From contig JAIETZ010000007.1 in the NCBI GenBank assembly GCA_019744775.1, positions 61,566 through 125,565 on the forward strand: a stretch of 64,000 nucleotides of DNA, read 5' to 3'. The position numbers and the translations under genes were made by a program. Source of the DNA: Candidatus Obscuribacterales bacterium. Its GTDB lineage: Bacteria > Cyanobacteriota > Vampirovibrionia > Obscuribacterales > Obscuribacteraceae. The notes beneath the pieces were generated by a model that saw only the letters and a program-made list of their open reading frames with translations, was not told the origin of the DNA and searched no databases. Positions 8,837-15,979 of the stretch are shown one piece after another. How positions within the stretch are numbered: the stretch's first letter is position 1; each line of letters begins with the position of its first letter.

Positions 8837-10234
8837 ATGATACGCAAGTTTTTGCTGCTCTTAGGTTTCATGATCGTCATGTTCTGCAGCGCACAAGCAC
8901 CGTCTGATGCGCAAGGCCCGCCGCCTCCTCCTCCCGGTGGCGGTGGTGGCAGCGAAGTAATTCCGCCCACGACACCTCCCATAATTCCTCCGACCATCCC
9001 ACCTGTCACACCGACAACCCCTGTTTTCGCAAACCCCATTGTTCCGCAAGCAGTCACACCAGTGACGCCAGTGACTCCGACAATGGCTGCTCCACAGTTC
9101 ACCATACCGGAATTCCACAGCAGCACTATTTTGCCGACAGACACTTTGCCTTTCAAGGTAAATGGTCCTCTGCAAGTGCGGCTTTCTCAAGGCAAGTCCC
9201 TGTTGACCAACTTCAGCGTCCTGCTCGACGAAAAGTCCATGCTACTCGTTGTCGCCGAAAAAACAGAGTACGTCTCGGAAACACCGATTGAAAATCCTCG
9301 CGTAGTCACAACGACTACACAAACGGAAGACAATTCACCGGATGCAGCCAAACAGCAAGAAGCTGAGAAGCAACTGCTCGACTCGCAATTGTTGCTCAAC
9401 ACTCTTGACACCGAACTGCCACCACAGACTAGGCCGTCTGCTGATGAACCTGCCACTAGCCCGGCAGATGACACAGCCACAGGCAAAGTCGAGCCCGTTG
9501 TACAAAAGCCGGCGAAGCGCACAGTAATGCAAAAACTGAAGAGCTTCTTCCAGAACATCGGCAACTCCAAGCCCAAATCGCCCACAGCACAACAACCCGA
9601 ACGCAAGGAGAACGTTAGCGCAATCGAACAAAGTGTCGATGAACTCAAGACCGGCAAACCAATCAAATTGCTTCCCACAAAATCGACAATCGAACTGACT
9701 AAAGGTTGCATGCTCATCAAAGGACACGAACCAGTCAAAGTCAAGGTAGCCGGCAAAGAAGTGTACGTACAACACGATGCCACTGCATTGATTATGACCG
9801 ATGGCAAAGTGTTGAAGGTCATCACCCTCGACAATCGTCGTAGCAGATCAGTATATGTGCTGCTCGACGACAAAGGCCATCACCTGGAAATTCCTTTGCA
9901 ACAGCTCTGGAAAATAGAAGGCAACAAGCTTTCACGCTTGCACAACGTAATCACGGTGCAGAAAGACGATAAGGACCCGCGACAGCCAAAAATCCAGCAA
10001 TGGGAAGCAGACAGAATGATTCTCAATCAAATTCTGGTGCAACACCCGCTTGTTTATTCAATGGCTAAGCAGAAGAGTCCTTACGCTAATCACAAATGCA
10101 TCACTTCGTTCCAGAAAACGATTGCCGCATTTGCCGTGGTCAATGCCCAAAAGCGCAGAGCTATGGGCGTACCTATGGAAGTACCGCCACAACCAGGCAC
10201 GTACACCATCTGGGATCACTTCTTCGTCAAATAA
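8837..10234 (+). CDS. secreted proline-rich protein, unknown
   Basis: 465 residues with a Sec signal peptide (MIRKFLLLLGFMIVMFCSAQA). Residues 27-80 are low complexity: six prolines, five glycines, then Pro/Thr/Val/Ile repeats, a typical wall-spanning or extended linker. The mid part is Gln/Glu/Pro-rich; residues 270-400 look globular and beta-rich (IELTKGCMLIKGHEPVKVKV), faintly like FecR-type domains. Start supported by GAAGGAGTATCC. Not recognised. Likely periplasmic or surface-exposed. The next gene encodes a small membrane protein 22 nt on, so the two may work together. Confidence 0.75.
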   Translation: MIRKFLLLLGFMIVMFCSAQAPSDAQGPPPPPPGGGGGSEVIPPTTPPIIPPTIPPVTPTTPVFANPIVPQAVTPVTPVTPTMAAPQFTIPEFHSSTILPTDTLPFKVNGPLQVRLSQGKSLLTNFSVLLDEKSMLLVVAEKTEYVSETPIENPRVVTTTTQTEDNSPDAAKQQEAEKQLLDSQLLLNTLDTELPPQTRPSADEPATSPADDTATGKVEPVVQKPAKRTVMQKLKSFFQNIGNSKPKSPTAQQPERKENVSAIEQSVDELKTGKPIKLLPTKSTIELTKGCMLIKGHEPVKVKVAGKEVYVQHDATALIMTDGKVLKVITLDNRRSRSVYVLLDDKGHHLEIPLQQLWKIEGNKLSRLHNVITVQKDDKDPRQPKIQQWEADRMILNQILVQHPLVYSMAKQKSPYANHKCITSFQKTIAAFAVVNAQKRRAMGVPMEVPPQPGTYTIWDHFFVK

Positions 10235-10256
10235 CCAATACCTAAGGAGGTAAAGA

Positions 10257-10466
10257 ATGGAACAACTGACCGCACTGGTATCAAATCTTTTGTATTCCGC
10301 ATTTGGCTTTCTATTGCCATACGCACTCGTACTCTTCTTCTTCGTGATTGCTATCCAGTACATCACCAAGGGAAGGATCGATGCCGGAAGAGCAATTGGT
10401 ACGGTATCCAAAGTAGCAGCAACGGGGGTGAAACTCATCACCTCAGGCGCCAAACGCCGCCGCTAG
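10257..10466 (+). CDS. small membrane protein with basic tail
   Basis: 69 residues after TAAGGAGGTAAAGA. Residues 8-38 are hydrophobic and can form one long or two short membrane spans; the last 30 residues contain Lys/Arg, ending GAKRRR, so the C-terminus is predicted cytoplasmic. Co-transcribed with the secreted proline-rich protein upstream. Not recognised. Confidence 0.65.
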   Translation: MEQLTALVSNLLYSAFGFLLPYALVLFFFVIAIQYITKGRIDAGRAIGTVSKVAATGVKLITSGAKRRR

Positions 10467-10491
10467 GCTACAACCCAAGAGCAACAAATAG

Positions 10492-10523
10492 GCTGGGACT
10501 TCGCTGAGGTCCCAGCTTCTTGT
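10492..10523 (+). terminator. intrinsic terminator
   Basis: GCTGGGAC and GTCCCAGC pair around TTCGCTGAG, extended by CAAGA/TCTTG on the outside, then TTGTTG. Confidence 0.7.
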
Positions 10524-10589
10524 TGTCATAGAGATTTCGCCCTCCACATATTCATTGTGTACTAGGTCCATTCACTTGGAGAACTATGC

Positions 10590-10769
10590 ATGCCAGAAGA
10601 CGTTCAAGAATTTTACGACGACAGCACCGGCGAAGTATTCGAAATACGCAACCCGCTTGTCGCTGAGCCCAACCCCAGGCACTCAGACTTGGCAATCTCC
10701 GAAACTCAGCTGCTCACTCTGTACTTCATGGCTCCACTCGAGGACATGCTGCACAGAAGCCGCATATAG
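10590..10769 (+). CDS. short hypothetical protein
   Basis: 59 residues, starting at the ATG in CTATGCATGCCAG, with TTGGAG 9 nt before. The product begins MPEDVQEFYDDSTGEVFEI and ends EDMLHRSRI; it is acidic and soluble. It is preferred over an overlapping + frame because it has the better ribosome binding site and a more protein-like composition. Not recognised. Confidence 0.5.
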   Translation: MPEDVQEFYDDSTGEVFEIRNPLVAEPNPRHSDLAISETQLLTLYFMAPLEDMLHRSRI

Positions 10770-10807
10770 ACACAACAGACAATTCAATTAGAAGGAGATC
10801 TCAATCA

Positions 10808-11518
10808 ATGACCGACACTCAACTTGGATCATTTCTTGTCTATGCGTCCCACATCGGAATCATTCTGGGAGTATTTACATTCGTCGCAGTTGTCCACCAA
10901 GTTTATCAAAACAAACAATTCAACTCATGGCTTGCAACTCACTTATTCACAATACTCAGAACAATCATTGTACTGATGGCAATTCCAATTGCCGGCGCCT
11001 TTTTCGAACTACCGGCTTCAGCGCAGGTCGTGCTCATCGGTATGCTCGCCTACTTGGCACCGGTCATGCTGTTGGTCACCTTCCTCTGGTCTGATGGTGT
11101 TCCGGTAATGCGCCGCAAGCTTGATACAAAAGCTGTCATCGCCGAGCTGGAAGCAACGTATCCCGGCAAAAACATCTTTTGCTCGCCGGCGAACAATCCG
11201 ACAGTAATAATTTGCGAACTCGAACGCACAGCCGAGTACAGCAAAATCATCGCCGTCACAGAAGCATCCGACAAGCACTACCACGAGAAAATCACGGAAT
11301 CGTTCCGTGTACTTCGTGGCAGGCTTGAAGTCTGGACACTCTGCAATGACAAGAAATATCGCGAAGTCCTCGCGCCAGGCTTGTCGACCAGCGTCGGACC
11401 CAAAGTAGTCCACTGGACAGTCGGTGTCGACGAATACGAAGACACCTGGGTGGAAGCTGTCTGCATCCCACCCTGGACACAGGAAGACACCCACAGCGCG
11501 ATCAAAAGTTGTCGCTAG
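10808..11518 (+). CDS. membrane-anchored cupin-domain protein
   Basis: 236 residues. The first 100 hold three hydrophobic segments (about 10-30, 42-66, 70-95). After a linker (AVIAELEATYPGKNIFC) residues 135-225 look like a single cupin barrel: HYHEKITESFRVLRGRLEVW matches cupin motif 1 with an H-x-H pair and a Glu, and PKVVHWTVG supplies the motif 2 His. The cupin would face the cytoplasm if the first span is out-to-in. Cupins bind a metal and small ligands, so a membrane sensor or small enzyme is possible; ligand unknown. AAGGAGATCTC precedes the start. Confidence 0.7.
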   Translation: MTDTQLGSFLVYASHIGIILGVFTFVAVVHQVYQNKQFNSWLATHLFTILRTIIVLMAIPIAGAFFELPASAQVVLIGMLAYLAPVMLLVTFLWSDGVPVMRRKLDTKAVIAELEATYPGKNIFCSPANNPTVIICELERTAEYSKIIAVTEASDKHYHEKITESFRVLRGRLEVWTLCNDKKYREVLAPGLSTSVGPKVVHWTVGVDEYEDTWVEAVCIPPWTQEDTHSAIKSCR

Positions 11519-11533
11519 CTGGGACTGCTCTAA

Positions 11534-11604
11534 AAAGTTTAGCCGCCCGACCTGGACAGGAAGGGGGCCACGGTGACCCGGTTGTGGAATGGTTCCACGA
11601 CCTT
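11534..11604 (+). repeat. leader repeat, copy 1 (core plus hairpin)
   Basis: Begins with the core AGTTTAGCCGCCCGACCT 17 nt after the preceding stop. It then shares with copy 2 (13595-13665) an almost identical stretch ending in a 10-bp hairpin, GGTTGTGGAA-TGG-TTCCACGACC (11581-11603). It lies 55 nt before a secreted-peptide gene. High identity in untranslated DNA suggests either a functional RNA leader or a recent cassette duplication. Confidence 0.75.
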
Positions 11605-11658
11605 CTCTCGGGATGCATTCAACTTGAATGCGTTCCATCTTTCTTAAGGAGAAAGACT

Positions 11659-11916
11659 ATGTTTAATTCAACCACGCTGAGAAGCGTCATGTCCGTCGCT
11701 ATTATCGCTGTCGTCATGGTCTGCACCATGCAGTCTGCCAACGCATGCGAGACAACCAAAGCCGCTTGCCCTGTCAAAGCGGTCAGGCCAGTTTGCAAAC
11801 TTCTCAACGGCGTCAAGCACTTGTTCACGGTCCGCAAGGATACAAACAAAACTGAGCCCGTCGACAACGCAGACTACGTCACCGACGATGCGAGCGAACT
11901 GATCATTACTCCATAG
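11659..11916 (+). CDS. small secreted Cys-containing peptide, copy 1
   Basis: 85 residues; the start is the ATG after TAAGGAGAAAGACT. Residues 1-29 are a Sec signal peptide (MFNSTTLRSVMSVAIIAVVM...SANA) predicted to be cut before CETTKAAC. The mature peptide is about 56 residues with three Cys (two within CETTKAAC, one in RPVCKLL) and an acidic tail DYVTDDASELIITP. The gene at 13717 is a paralogue: signal peptide and Cys region nearly identical, C-terminal half diverged. No known family. Secretion and the variable tail make an extracellular or periplasmic peptide likely; role unknown. Confidence 0.75.
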   Translation: MFNSTTLRSVMSVAIIAVVMVCTMQSANACETTKAACPVKAVRPVCKLLNGVKHLFTVRKDTNKTEPVDNADYVTDDASELIITP

Positions 11917-11937
11917 TAGTAATGACCTAACAAGTAC

Positions 11938-11970
11938 AGCGGGGGATTTGATTCGTCTTATCCCCCGCTT
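11938..11970 (+). terminator. intrinsic terminator
   Basis: AGCGGGGGAT and ATCCCCCGCT pair across a 12-nt loop, followed by TGTCCTTTC. It closes the secreted-peptide gene, 54 nt before the metallopeptidase gene. Confidence 0.7.
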
Positions 11971-12023
11971 GTCCTTTCTGGCACTTCTACCGCTTTGACA
12001 CACCAACCAACGGGTGAATAAAA

Positions 12024-12578
12024 ATGTACGACCCTGCACTAAAACTCGACAATCTAAAGCGTCAATTCGGCAAACGGTTTGTCGAAGCGGCACTGCAATC
12101 ACGCACATTTGTGCGCGCGCTTTACGAAATACGCACTAACGGAGTGAGAATTCGTCTCGTAGACGGACCTTGTCGTGCCTATTACGATCGCCGCACACGA
12201 ACAATCTGTATCGGGCGCCACTGCCCCCGCACCTACAAAATAATCAGCGTCGTGCATGAATATGTTCACGCACTGGTTCGACCAACGACAGACCCCATTC
12301 CTGGCGAAACCGGACGACAAGAATTCATTGACCGCTGTCTCGACGAAGAAACCGAAGCCATAGCAACAGAAGTCCAATGCGTCAAGGACTTACTTGAAGC
12401 CGGCGCAAAACTCGATCCAAAGGATCTGGAATGGTTCAAACGATTCCAAAAGGGAGGACGAAAAGCAATTCGCCGCAAGCTTGAAACCACTGTCACATCA
12501 ACAACTGGTGAAGACTATCCAACATATTACGGTGAGTGGTACGACGAAATCGTGCCTAAACATAAGCGCCTACCGTAA
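12024..12578 (+). CDS. HExxH putative metallopeptidase
   Basis: 184 residues, soluble. The motif HEYVHALVRPTTD (about residues 79-91) gives the two zinc His and catalytic Glu of an HExxH peptidase; LDEETEAIATE about 30 residues on is a likely source of the third ligand. The start has only a weak site (GGGTG). The protein is a clear relative of the gene at 29901 (same HEYVHAL-RPTTD, EETEAI, and a shared Tyr-rich end PTYYGEWYDE versus PEYYGYWFDE). No signal peptide, so cytoplasmic. Substrate unknown. Confidence 0.75.
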   Translation: MYDPALKLDNLKRQFGKRFVEAALQSRTFVRALYEIRTNGVRIRLVDGPCRAYYDRRTRTICIGRHCPRTYKIISVVHEYVHALVRPTTDPIPGETGRQEFIDRCLDEETEAIATEVQCVKDLLEAGAKLDPKDLEWFKRFQKGGRKAIRRKLETTVTSTTGEDYPTYYGEWYDEIVPKHKRLP

Positions 12579-12581
12579 CAC

Positions 12582-12601
12582 AAAGTTTAGCCGCCCAACC
12601 T
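12582..12601 (+). repeat. leader core, short copy
   Basis: AGTTTAGCCGCCCAACCT begins 4-6 nt after the preceding stop codon and lacks the downstream hairpin. The next start codon is only 25 nt beyond. It is one of four copies of the same 18-bp core at gene junctions between 11.5 and 14.75 kb. Confidence 0.65.
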
Positions 12602-12625
12602 CAACACATCCCAGGAGCAACAACG

Positions 12626-12931
12626 ATGGAAGCTAGAAAACCATTAACTGTAGAGATACTTCACGCAGAGGACAAAGACAAGGTCGAGCAAGCAAGAAAA
12701 GATCGCGATCCCCATAAGCGGTTTCGCCTTCAATTGCAACTCAAGCCTCACAAGTGGATCGACGAACTCAAACCTCCTATCGCTGGTCTCAGAGTGTCGT
12801 GCCAAAACGACCGCTATGCGCACGGGTATGGAACCCTCGCCACCCTCGAAGCTCTCGAGCAGTACACCGGCGACTATATCGAGTCCGTATGCATCACCGG
12901 CGTAATAACTTCCACTTTTCCACGTCAATAA
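12626..12931 (+). CDS. hypothetical protein
   Basis: 101 residues after CCAGGAGCAACAACG. The first half is very charged (AEDKDKVEQARKDRDPHKRF), the second more globular (LRVSCQNDRYAHGYGTLATLEALEQYTGDYIESVCI) with two Cys. No signal peptide or membrane span. Not recognised. It follows the short core copy directly and ends 11 nt before the next gene. Confidence 0.6.
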   Translation: MEARKPLTVEILHAEDKDKVEQARKDRDPHKRFRLQLQLKPHKWIDELKPPIAGLRVSCQNDRYAHGYGTLATLEALEQYTGDYIESVCITGVITSTFPRQ

Positions 12932-12942
12932 AGGAAACATCC

Positions 12943-13596
12943 ATGAATCTCAAGAAGAAAAGACGTCGCCATTTCAAAAATCCCATGGGTCGCATTTACG
13001 AAAAGTGTGCGGACATCGTCACTTCAAGCAGCAGATGCAGGCAGCAAGCGCTTGCCCTGCTTGATACTTTGACTCGCTTCGTCAAATTCCACAACTCTGC
13101 ATTTGATCATCCACCATCAGCTTCGTTTCTGATGACCCACATAGAACAGACCAGAACTTCCATAGAGGAAAGGCTCGTCTTATTGTCATCAGTTGAGGAA
13201 ATGACCAAAAAGTGCGCAGATGGCATCAAACACGGATACCTCGCATCATCCGACGTAAGCGCTCTGCAATCTGCAACCGATGAGTTGGCACACCAATTCA
13301 TGATACTGTACCATCCTCTCGATTCAGTGTTGCATGAAGTAAGGTGCGAACTACCAAAAGCCCCAATCAAAGCATCGGGATCACTGCCTGGAATCGAGAC
13401 AATTCAGTCGAGGTTCAACTTCTTCGGAAGAAAGGCCACAAGCATCTCGAGCGCACTATATGAAGTGTCTCTTGAGCTTGCTGAATTGCGCATAGCAACG
13501 CACAGAGACCCAAACGGCGCAGATGAAGCCTACGTACAACGCCGCCGCCGGCTCGCCGAGATAAAGCGATACGTAAAATCTGTGCTTCGACAATAA
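12943..13596 (+). CDS. hypothetical helical protein
   Basis: 217 residues, starting after AAAGGAAACATCC. A basic N-terminus (MNLKKKRRRHFKNP) is followed by mostly helical sequence with regular leucines, and a basic end (AYVQRRRRLAEIKRYVKSVL). No membrane segment. The ends could bind nucleic acid or acidic lipid, but no named domain is visible. Its stop codon overlaps the start of the second full leader repeat. Confidence 0.6.
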   Translation: MNLKKKRRRHFKNPMGRIYEKCADIVTSSSRCRQQALALLDTLTRFVKFHNSAFDHPPSASFLMTHIEQTRTSIEERLVLLSSVEEMTKKCADGIKHGYLASSDVSALQSATDELAHQFMILYHPLDSVLHEVRCELPKAPIKASGSLPGIETIQSRFNFFGRKATSISSALYEVSLELAELRIATHRDPNGADEAYVQRRRRLAEIKRYVKSVLRQ

Positions 13597-13665
13597 AAAG
13601 TTTAGCCGCCCAACCTACATGGAAGGGGGCCACGGTGACCCGGTTGTGGAATGGTTCCACGACCT
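13595..13665 (+). repeat. leader repeat, copy 2 (core plus hairpin)
   Basis: Core AGTTTAGCCGCCCAACCT overlapping the preceding stop codon, followed by the same block as in copy 1 (GAAGGGGGCCACGGTGACCC) and the hairpin GGTTGTGGAA-TGG-TTCCACGACC (13642-13664). It lies 52 nt before the second secreted-peptide gene. The part between the hairpin and the ribosome binding site is not conserved with copy 1. Confidence 0.75.
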
Positions 13666-13716
13666 ACTCGGGCGCAATCAATTCTTAGATGCGCGCCCCT
13701 ACTAGGAGAAATACCT

Positions 13717-13980
13717 ATGTTTAATTCAACCACGCTGAGAAGCGTTATGTCCGTCGCTATTGTCGCTCTCGTTATGACCTGCACCATGCAGCCCACCAAC
13801 GCTTGCGAGACCAGCAAAGCCGCTTGCCCTGTCAAAGCGGTAAGTCCACTCTGCAAACTGGTCAACGGCATCAAGCACCTGCTTAGCCGTGGAGGCAAGT
13901 CGCCCAACAGCGAGCCGTCGACAGATGACGGTTACATCCCTGATGCCGATTACTCTGACCTGCCGATTACCGGCGGTTAA
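13717..13980 (+). CDS. small secreted Cys-containing peptide, copy 2
   Basis: 87 residues after TAGGAGAAATACCT. Paralogue of the gene at 11659: the same MFNSTTLRSVMSVAI signal peptide, then CETSKAACPVKAV and PLCKLVNGIKHL. The C-terminal half differs (SRGGKSPNSEPS, then DADYSDLPITGG). The strongly conserved export signal with a changing tail suggests divergence after duplication. Family and role unknown. Confidence 0.75.
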   Translation: MFNSTTLRSVMSVAIVALVMTCTMQPTNACETSKAACPVKAVSPLCKLVNGIKHLLSRGGKSPNSEPSTDDGYIPDADYSDLPITGG

Positions 13981-13990
13981 TTAGTCCGCA

Positions 13991-14024
13991 GGAAGAGCCA
14001 GTTGTGAACTGGCTCTTCCTTTAA
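13991..14024 (+). terminator. intrinsic terminator, repeated type
   Basis: GGAAGAGCCAGTT and AACTGGCTCTTCC pair around GTG, then TTTAAC. The same GAAGAGCCA/TGGCTCTTC stem recurs at 14805 and 16890. Confidence 0.8.
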
Positions 14025-14069
14025 CTCTCTAGATCAACGTTTCAACCCCAACAATTCGGAGAACAACTA

Positions 14070-14723
14070 ATGAGCAACGACATTATCGAGTTCAAGACAG
14101 TCAAAGGCACAAGAGTCAATATGAGCGACATGCTCACCAATTCGGAATATCGAGCGAGCGTAGTTAGCAAACGGCAAGAGAATGACGACGCCGACGTCGG
14201 TTTGAAAAAAGCCCTTAAACTATTGCGAAGGATTTTGCAAGCTGCAGAACCCAACTCTGCGACTGCCATTGAGATTTGCGACGAAATCGCGGTCTTGCTT
14301 ATCAACAACAACACAGGCAGAAGCTTGCGCACCTCGCTTAGCTACCTAGAATCAGCTAACCGCATGGAAAAGGCGATCAATTCTCGCAGCGCTCTCATCT
14401 CGGCCCGCAAGGCACTCATCGGCGTGATCCTGGTAAGTCTGCCGCACTATACCAACGGCAAGGGCAACGTGCCTCTAGGACAAGCTCTTAAATCGAAAGC
14501 CGAAAAATCTTTCAAGAGCTGCGATATCAGCCAGATTGATCTCGCTCGTTTGATGAGGCTTTTAGCTTGCACCCAATTGCTAACCGACGATGAAGGCGAT
14601 ACCGGTCACTTTGGTTCAGCTGCCGATTCGCTACTCCGTCGCCCACACTGGTCAACCGCATCGATAACCAACATCGTGAACGGCGTCACCAATCCACACT
14701 ATAAAGAATGGATGGGAGACTAG
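14070..14723 (+). CDS. hypothetical helical protein
   Basis: 217 residues after CGGAGAACAACTA. Mostly alpha-helical and soluble: N-terminal beta-like start (IIEFKTVKGTRVNMSDML), then paired helices (LKKALKLLRRILQAAEP, AIEICDEIAVLLINNN, SARKALIGVILVSL) that might be degenerate TPR-type helices. Not recognised. It sits behind the second secreted-peptide gene as the metallopeptidase sits behind the first. Confidence 0.6.
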   Translation: MSNDIIEFKTVKGTRVNMSDMLTNSEYRASVVSKRQENDDADVGLKKALKLLRRILQAAEPNSATAIEICDEIAVLLINNNTGRSLRTSLSYLESANRMEKAINSRSALISARKALIGVILVSLPHYTNGKGNVPLGQALKSKAEKSFKSCDISQIDLARLMRLLACTQLLTDDEGDTGHFGSAADSLLRRPHWSTASITNIVNGVTNPHYKEWMGD

Positions 14724-14730
14724 CAACAAC

Positions 14731-14748
14731 AGTTTAGCCACCCAACCT
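14731..14748 (+). repeat. leader core, copy 4
   Basis: AGTTTAGCCACCCAACCT, 8 nt after the preceding stop. Here it is joined directly to the last codons of a lost secreted-peptide gene, so the rest of the leader and most of the gene have been deleted. Confidence 0.65.
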
Positions 14749-14750
14749 CG

Positions 14751-14795
14751 CACGATTACGTCACCGACGACAACTACTTGCCGATTGGCAGCTAA
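14751..14795 (+). pseudogene. remnant of a third secreted-peptide gene
   Basis: An open frame of 14 codons plus stop reading HDYVTDDNYLPIGS. It matches the tails of the two paralogues (DYVTDDASELIITP and YIPDADYSDLPITGG). It lies between the leader core and a GAAGAGCCA-type terminator like the one after copy 2, so order and flanks fit a cassette whose middle was deleted. No start codon or ribosome binding site remains. Confidence 0.65.
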
Positions 14796-14804
14796 GTCCA
14801 ATCA

Positions 14805-14836
14805 GAAGAGCCAGTGCCAGTCGCTGGCTCTTCCTC
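14805..14836 (+). terminator. intrinsic terminator, repeated type
   Basis: GAAGAGCCAG and CTGGCTCTTC pair around TGCCAGTCG. It lies only 23 nt before the next start codon, close enough to affect that gene's leader. Confidence 0.7.
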
Positions 14837-14856
14837 TACACACTCAAGGAGGAAAT

Positions 14857-15087
14857 ATGTTAGCCCTAATAACACTTGTCGCCATGTCATCACTTTTGTC
14901 TGTCATTATCGGCGCAGAAATTGCCGAGGCAGCAACTATCTATACATGGGATGCTGCAACGCCAATAAAACAATACGCCGGAATCTCCTTCTATTTAGTA
15001 GGAGCATTGATGGTAATTAGCGGAGCGCTCACTCTAATTGCAGACGTCATTTTCGGAATTTGGACTGCAATACAACATATTCTATAA
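14857..15087 (+). CDS. small two-span membrane protein
   Basis: 76 residues after AAGGAGGAAAT. Hydrophobic segments at about 1-20 (ALITLVAMSSLLSVIIGA) and 45-72 (ISFYLVGALMVISGALTLIADVIF), with a short periplasmic or cytoplasmic loop between. The first segment ends in AEAA and could also act as a signal peptide. Not recognised. Confidence 0.6.
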   Translation: MLALITLVAMSSLLSVIIGAEIAEAATIYTWDAATPIKQYAGISFYLVGALMVISGALTLIADVIFGIWTAIQHIL

Positions 15088-15106
15088 GATCAGCCATATA
15101 GCGATT

Positions 15107-15138
15107 GAGAATAGCTAACTCGTGGGTTAGCTGCTCTC
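15107..15138 (+). terminator. hairpin in short intergenic space
   Basis: AGCTAAC and GTTAGCT pair around TCGTGG, with GAGAA and CTCTC extending the stem. There is no clear T-run, so termination is uncertain; it may be a leader hairpin of the next gene. Confidence 0.4.
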
Positions 15139-15180
15139 AGTCGCATGCTCACAATACCTACAACACAGGAGACCATTACC

Positions 15181-15615
15181 ATGAAAGTAGTTGAATTAGT
15201 GTCATTTGATGAATTGCGACGCCTTGACGTCATTATGAGCGAAAAGTTTTTGATTGGCATGGCCGGATCAGATTGGTGCAGCAAACCAGTTGTTGGCCGA
15301 CCACCCGAATGGCGAGCAGGATCAACTTTAGTCGGTTTTAAAAAGATCGACATACGATGCTCAGCGTCACAAGATCGTGTCACAAGCAGCTATGTGGTCG
15401 AGGAACTCACTGCGACTGCAAATGGCAGTGATCCGTATTTCGGTGGCAATGGACATCTCAATGTCTATGCCAGACGACTTCGCCCGGATGGCAGCTACAA
15501 TCCAGAAGGAGAGCTTATAACTTTCTGCATGAATGATGCCTTTGACCGGGGCACACCAGTCATCAGAGAAGTTAAACGAACCGGACGACTTGTGCCGCAT
15601 TATAGCTTCGAATAG
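15181..15615 (+). CDS. hypothetical protein
   Basis: 144 residues; the start is chosen at 15181 because CAGGAGACCATTACC precedes it. Soluble, mixed alpha/beta, with three Cys (SDWCSKP, DIRCSAS, ITFCMND) and a Gly/Asn-rich middle (TANGSDPYFGGNGHL). No known motif. One of a run of small + strand genes each with its own good ribosome binding site. Confidence 0.6.
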   Translation: MKVVELVSFDELRRLDVIMSEKFLIGMAGSDWCSKPVVGRPPEWRAGSTLVGFKKIDIRCSASQDRVTSSYVVEELTATANGSDPYFGGNGHLNVYARRLRPDGSYNPEGELITFCMNDAFDRGTPVIREVKRTGRLVPHYSFE

Positions 15616-15647
15616 TCGCGCTCACAATCCACTACAAGGAGGAAACC

Positions 15648-15935
15648 ATGACCACCGAACTAGAACAAAAAGACAAAACAATCGCATCGCTCCACGTAGA
15701 AATCGGCATCCACAAACGCACCCTCAACAAACAATGGGAACGCATCAAAATGCTTTGCTTTGCCGCCGGACATACGTTCGAGCGCGTAGGCGAGAGCGTT
15801 CGCTGCAAATCTTGCCCCGATACCCTCGGCTGGCACTGCAGCGCAAGCCCGATCACCGTCTGCCAATACAACGTAGACGAAGATCCCGCATGCGACTCCT
15901 GCGTCTGGTGCGGAGATCCTTCGGAGCGTAAGTAA
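15648..15935 (+). CDS. small Cys-rich, probably zinc-binding protein
   Basis: 95 residues after AAGGAGGAAACC. A basic helical start (about 1-35) is followed by Cys/His pairs: MLCFAAGH, RCKSCPDTLGWHC, QYNVDEDPACDSCVWCGD. The CxxC and CxxC-like pairs suggest one or two zinc ribbons. A frame overlapping on the same strand is rejected because it has no ribosome binding site. Not assigned to a family; zinc-ribbon proteins often bind nucleic acid or other proteins. Confidence 0.6.
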   Translation: MTTELEQKDKTIASLHVEIGIHKRTLNKQWERIKMLCFAAGHTFERVGESVRCKSCPDTLGWHCSASPITVCQYNVDEDPACDSCVWCGDPSERK

Positions 15936-15979
15936 CACCAATCTCAACCAAAACAACACAATCAATCGGAGGTACATCA

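Noticed and set aside
9187..9873. A 228-codon - strand frame inside the secreted proline-rich gene
   Set aside because: Ser/Cys/Val-rich translation typical of an antisense shadow; no ribosome binding site.
10555..10791. A + strand frame of 78 codons
   Set aside because: The overlapping 59-codon frame at 10590 has the ribosome binding site and better composition.
11534..14795. Integron with attC sites
   Set aside because: The core has an RYYYAAC-like part, but no GTTRRRY partner at the right distance, no foldable attC with extra bases and no integrase in the window.
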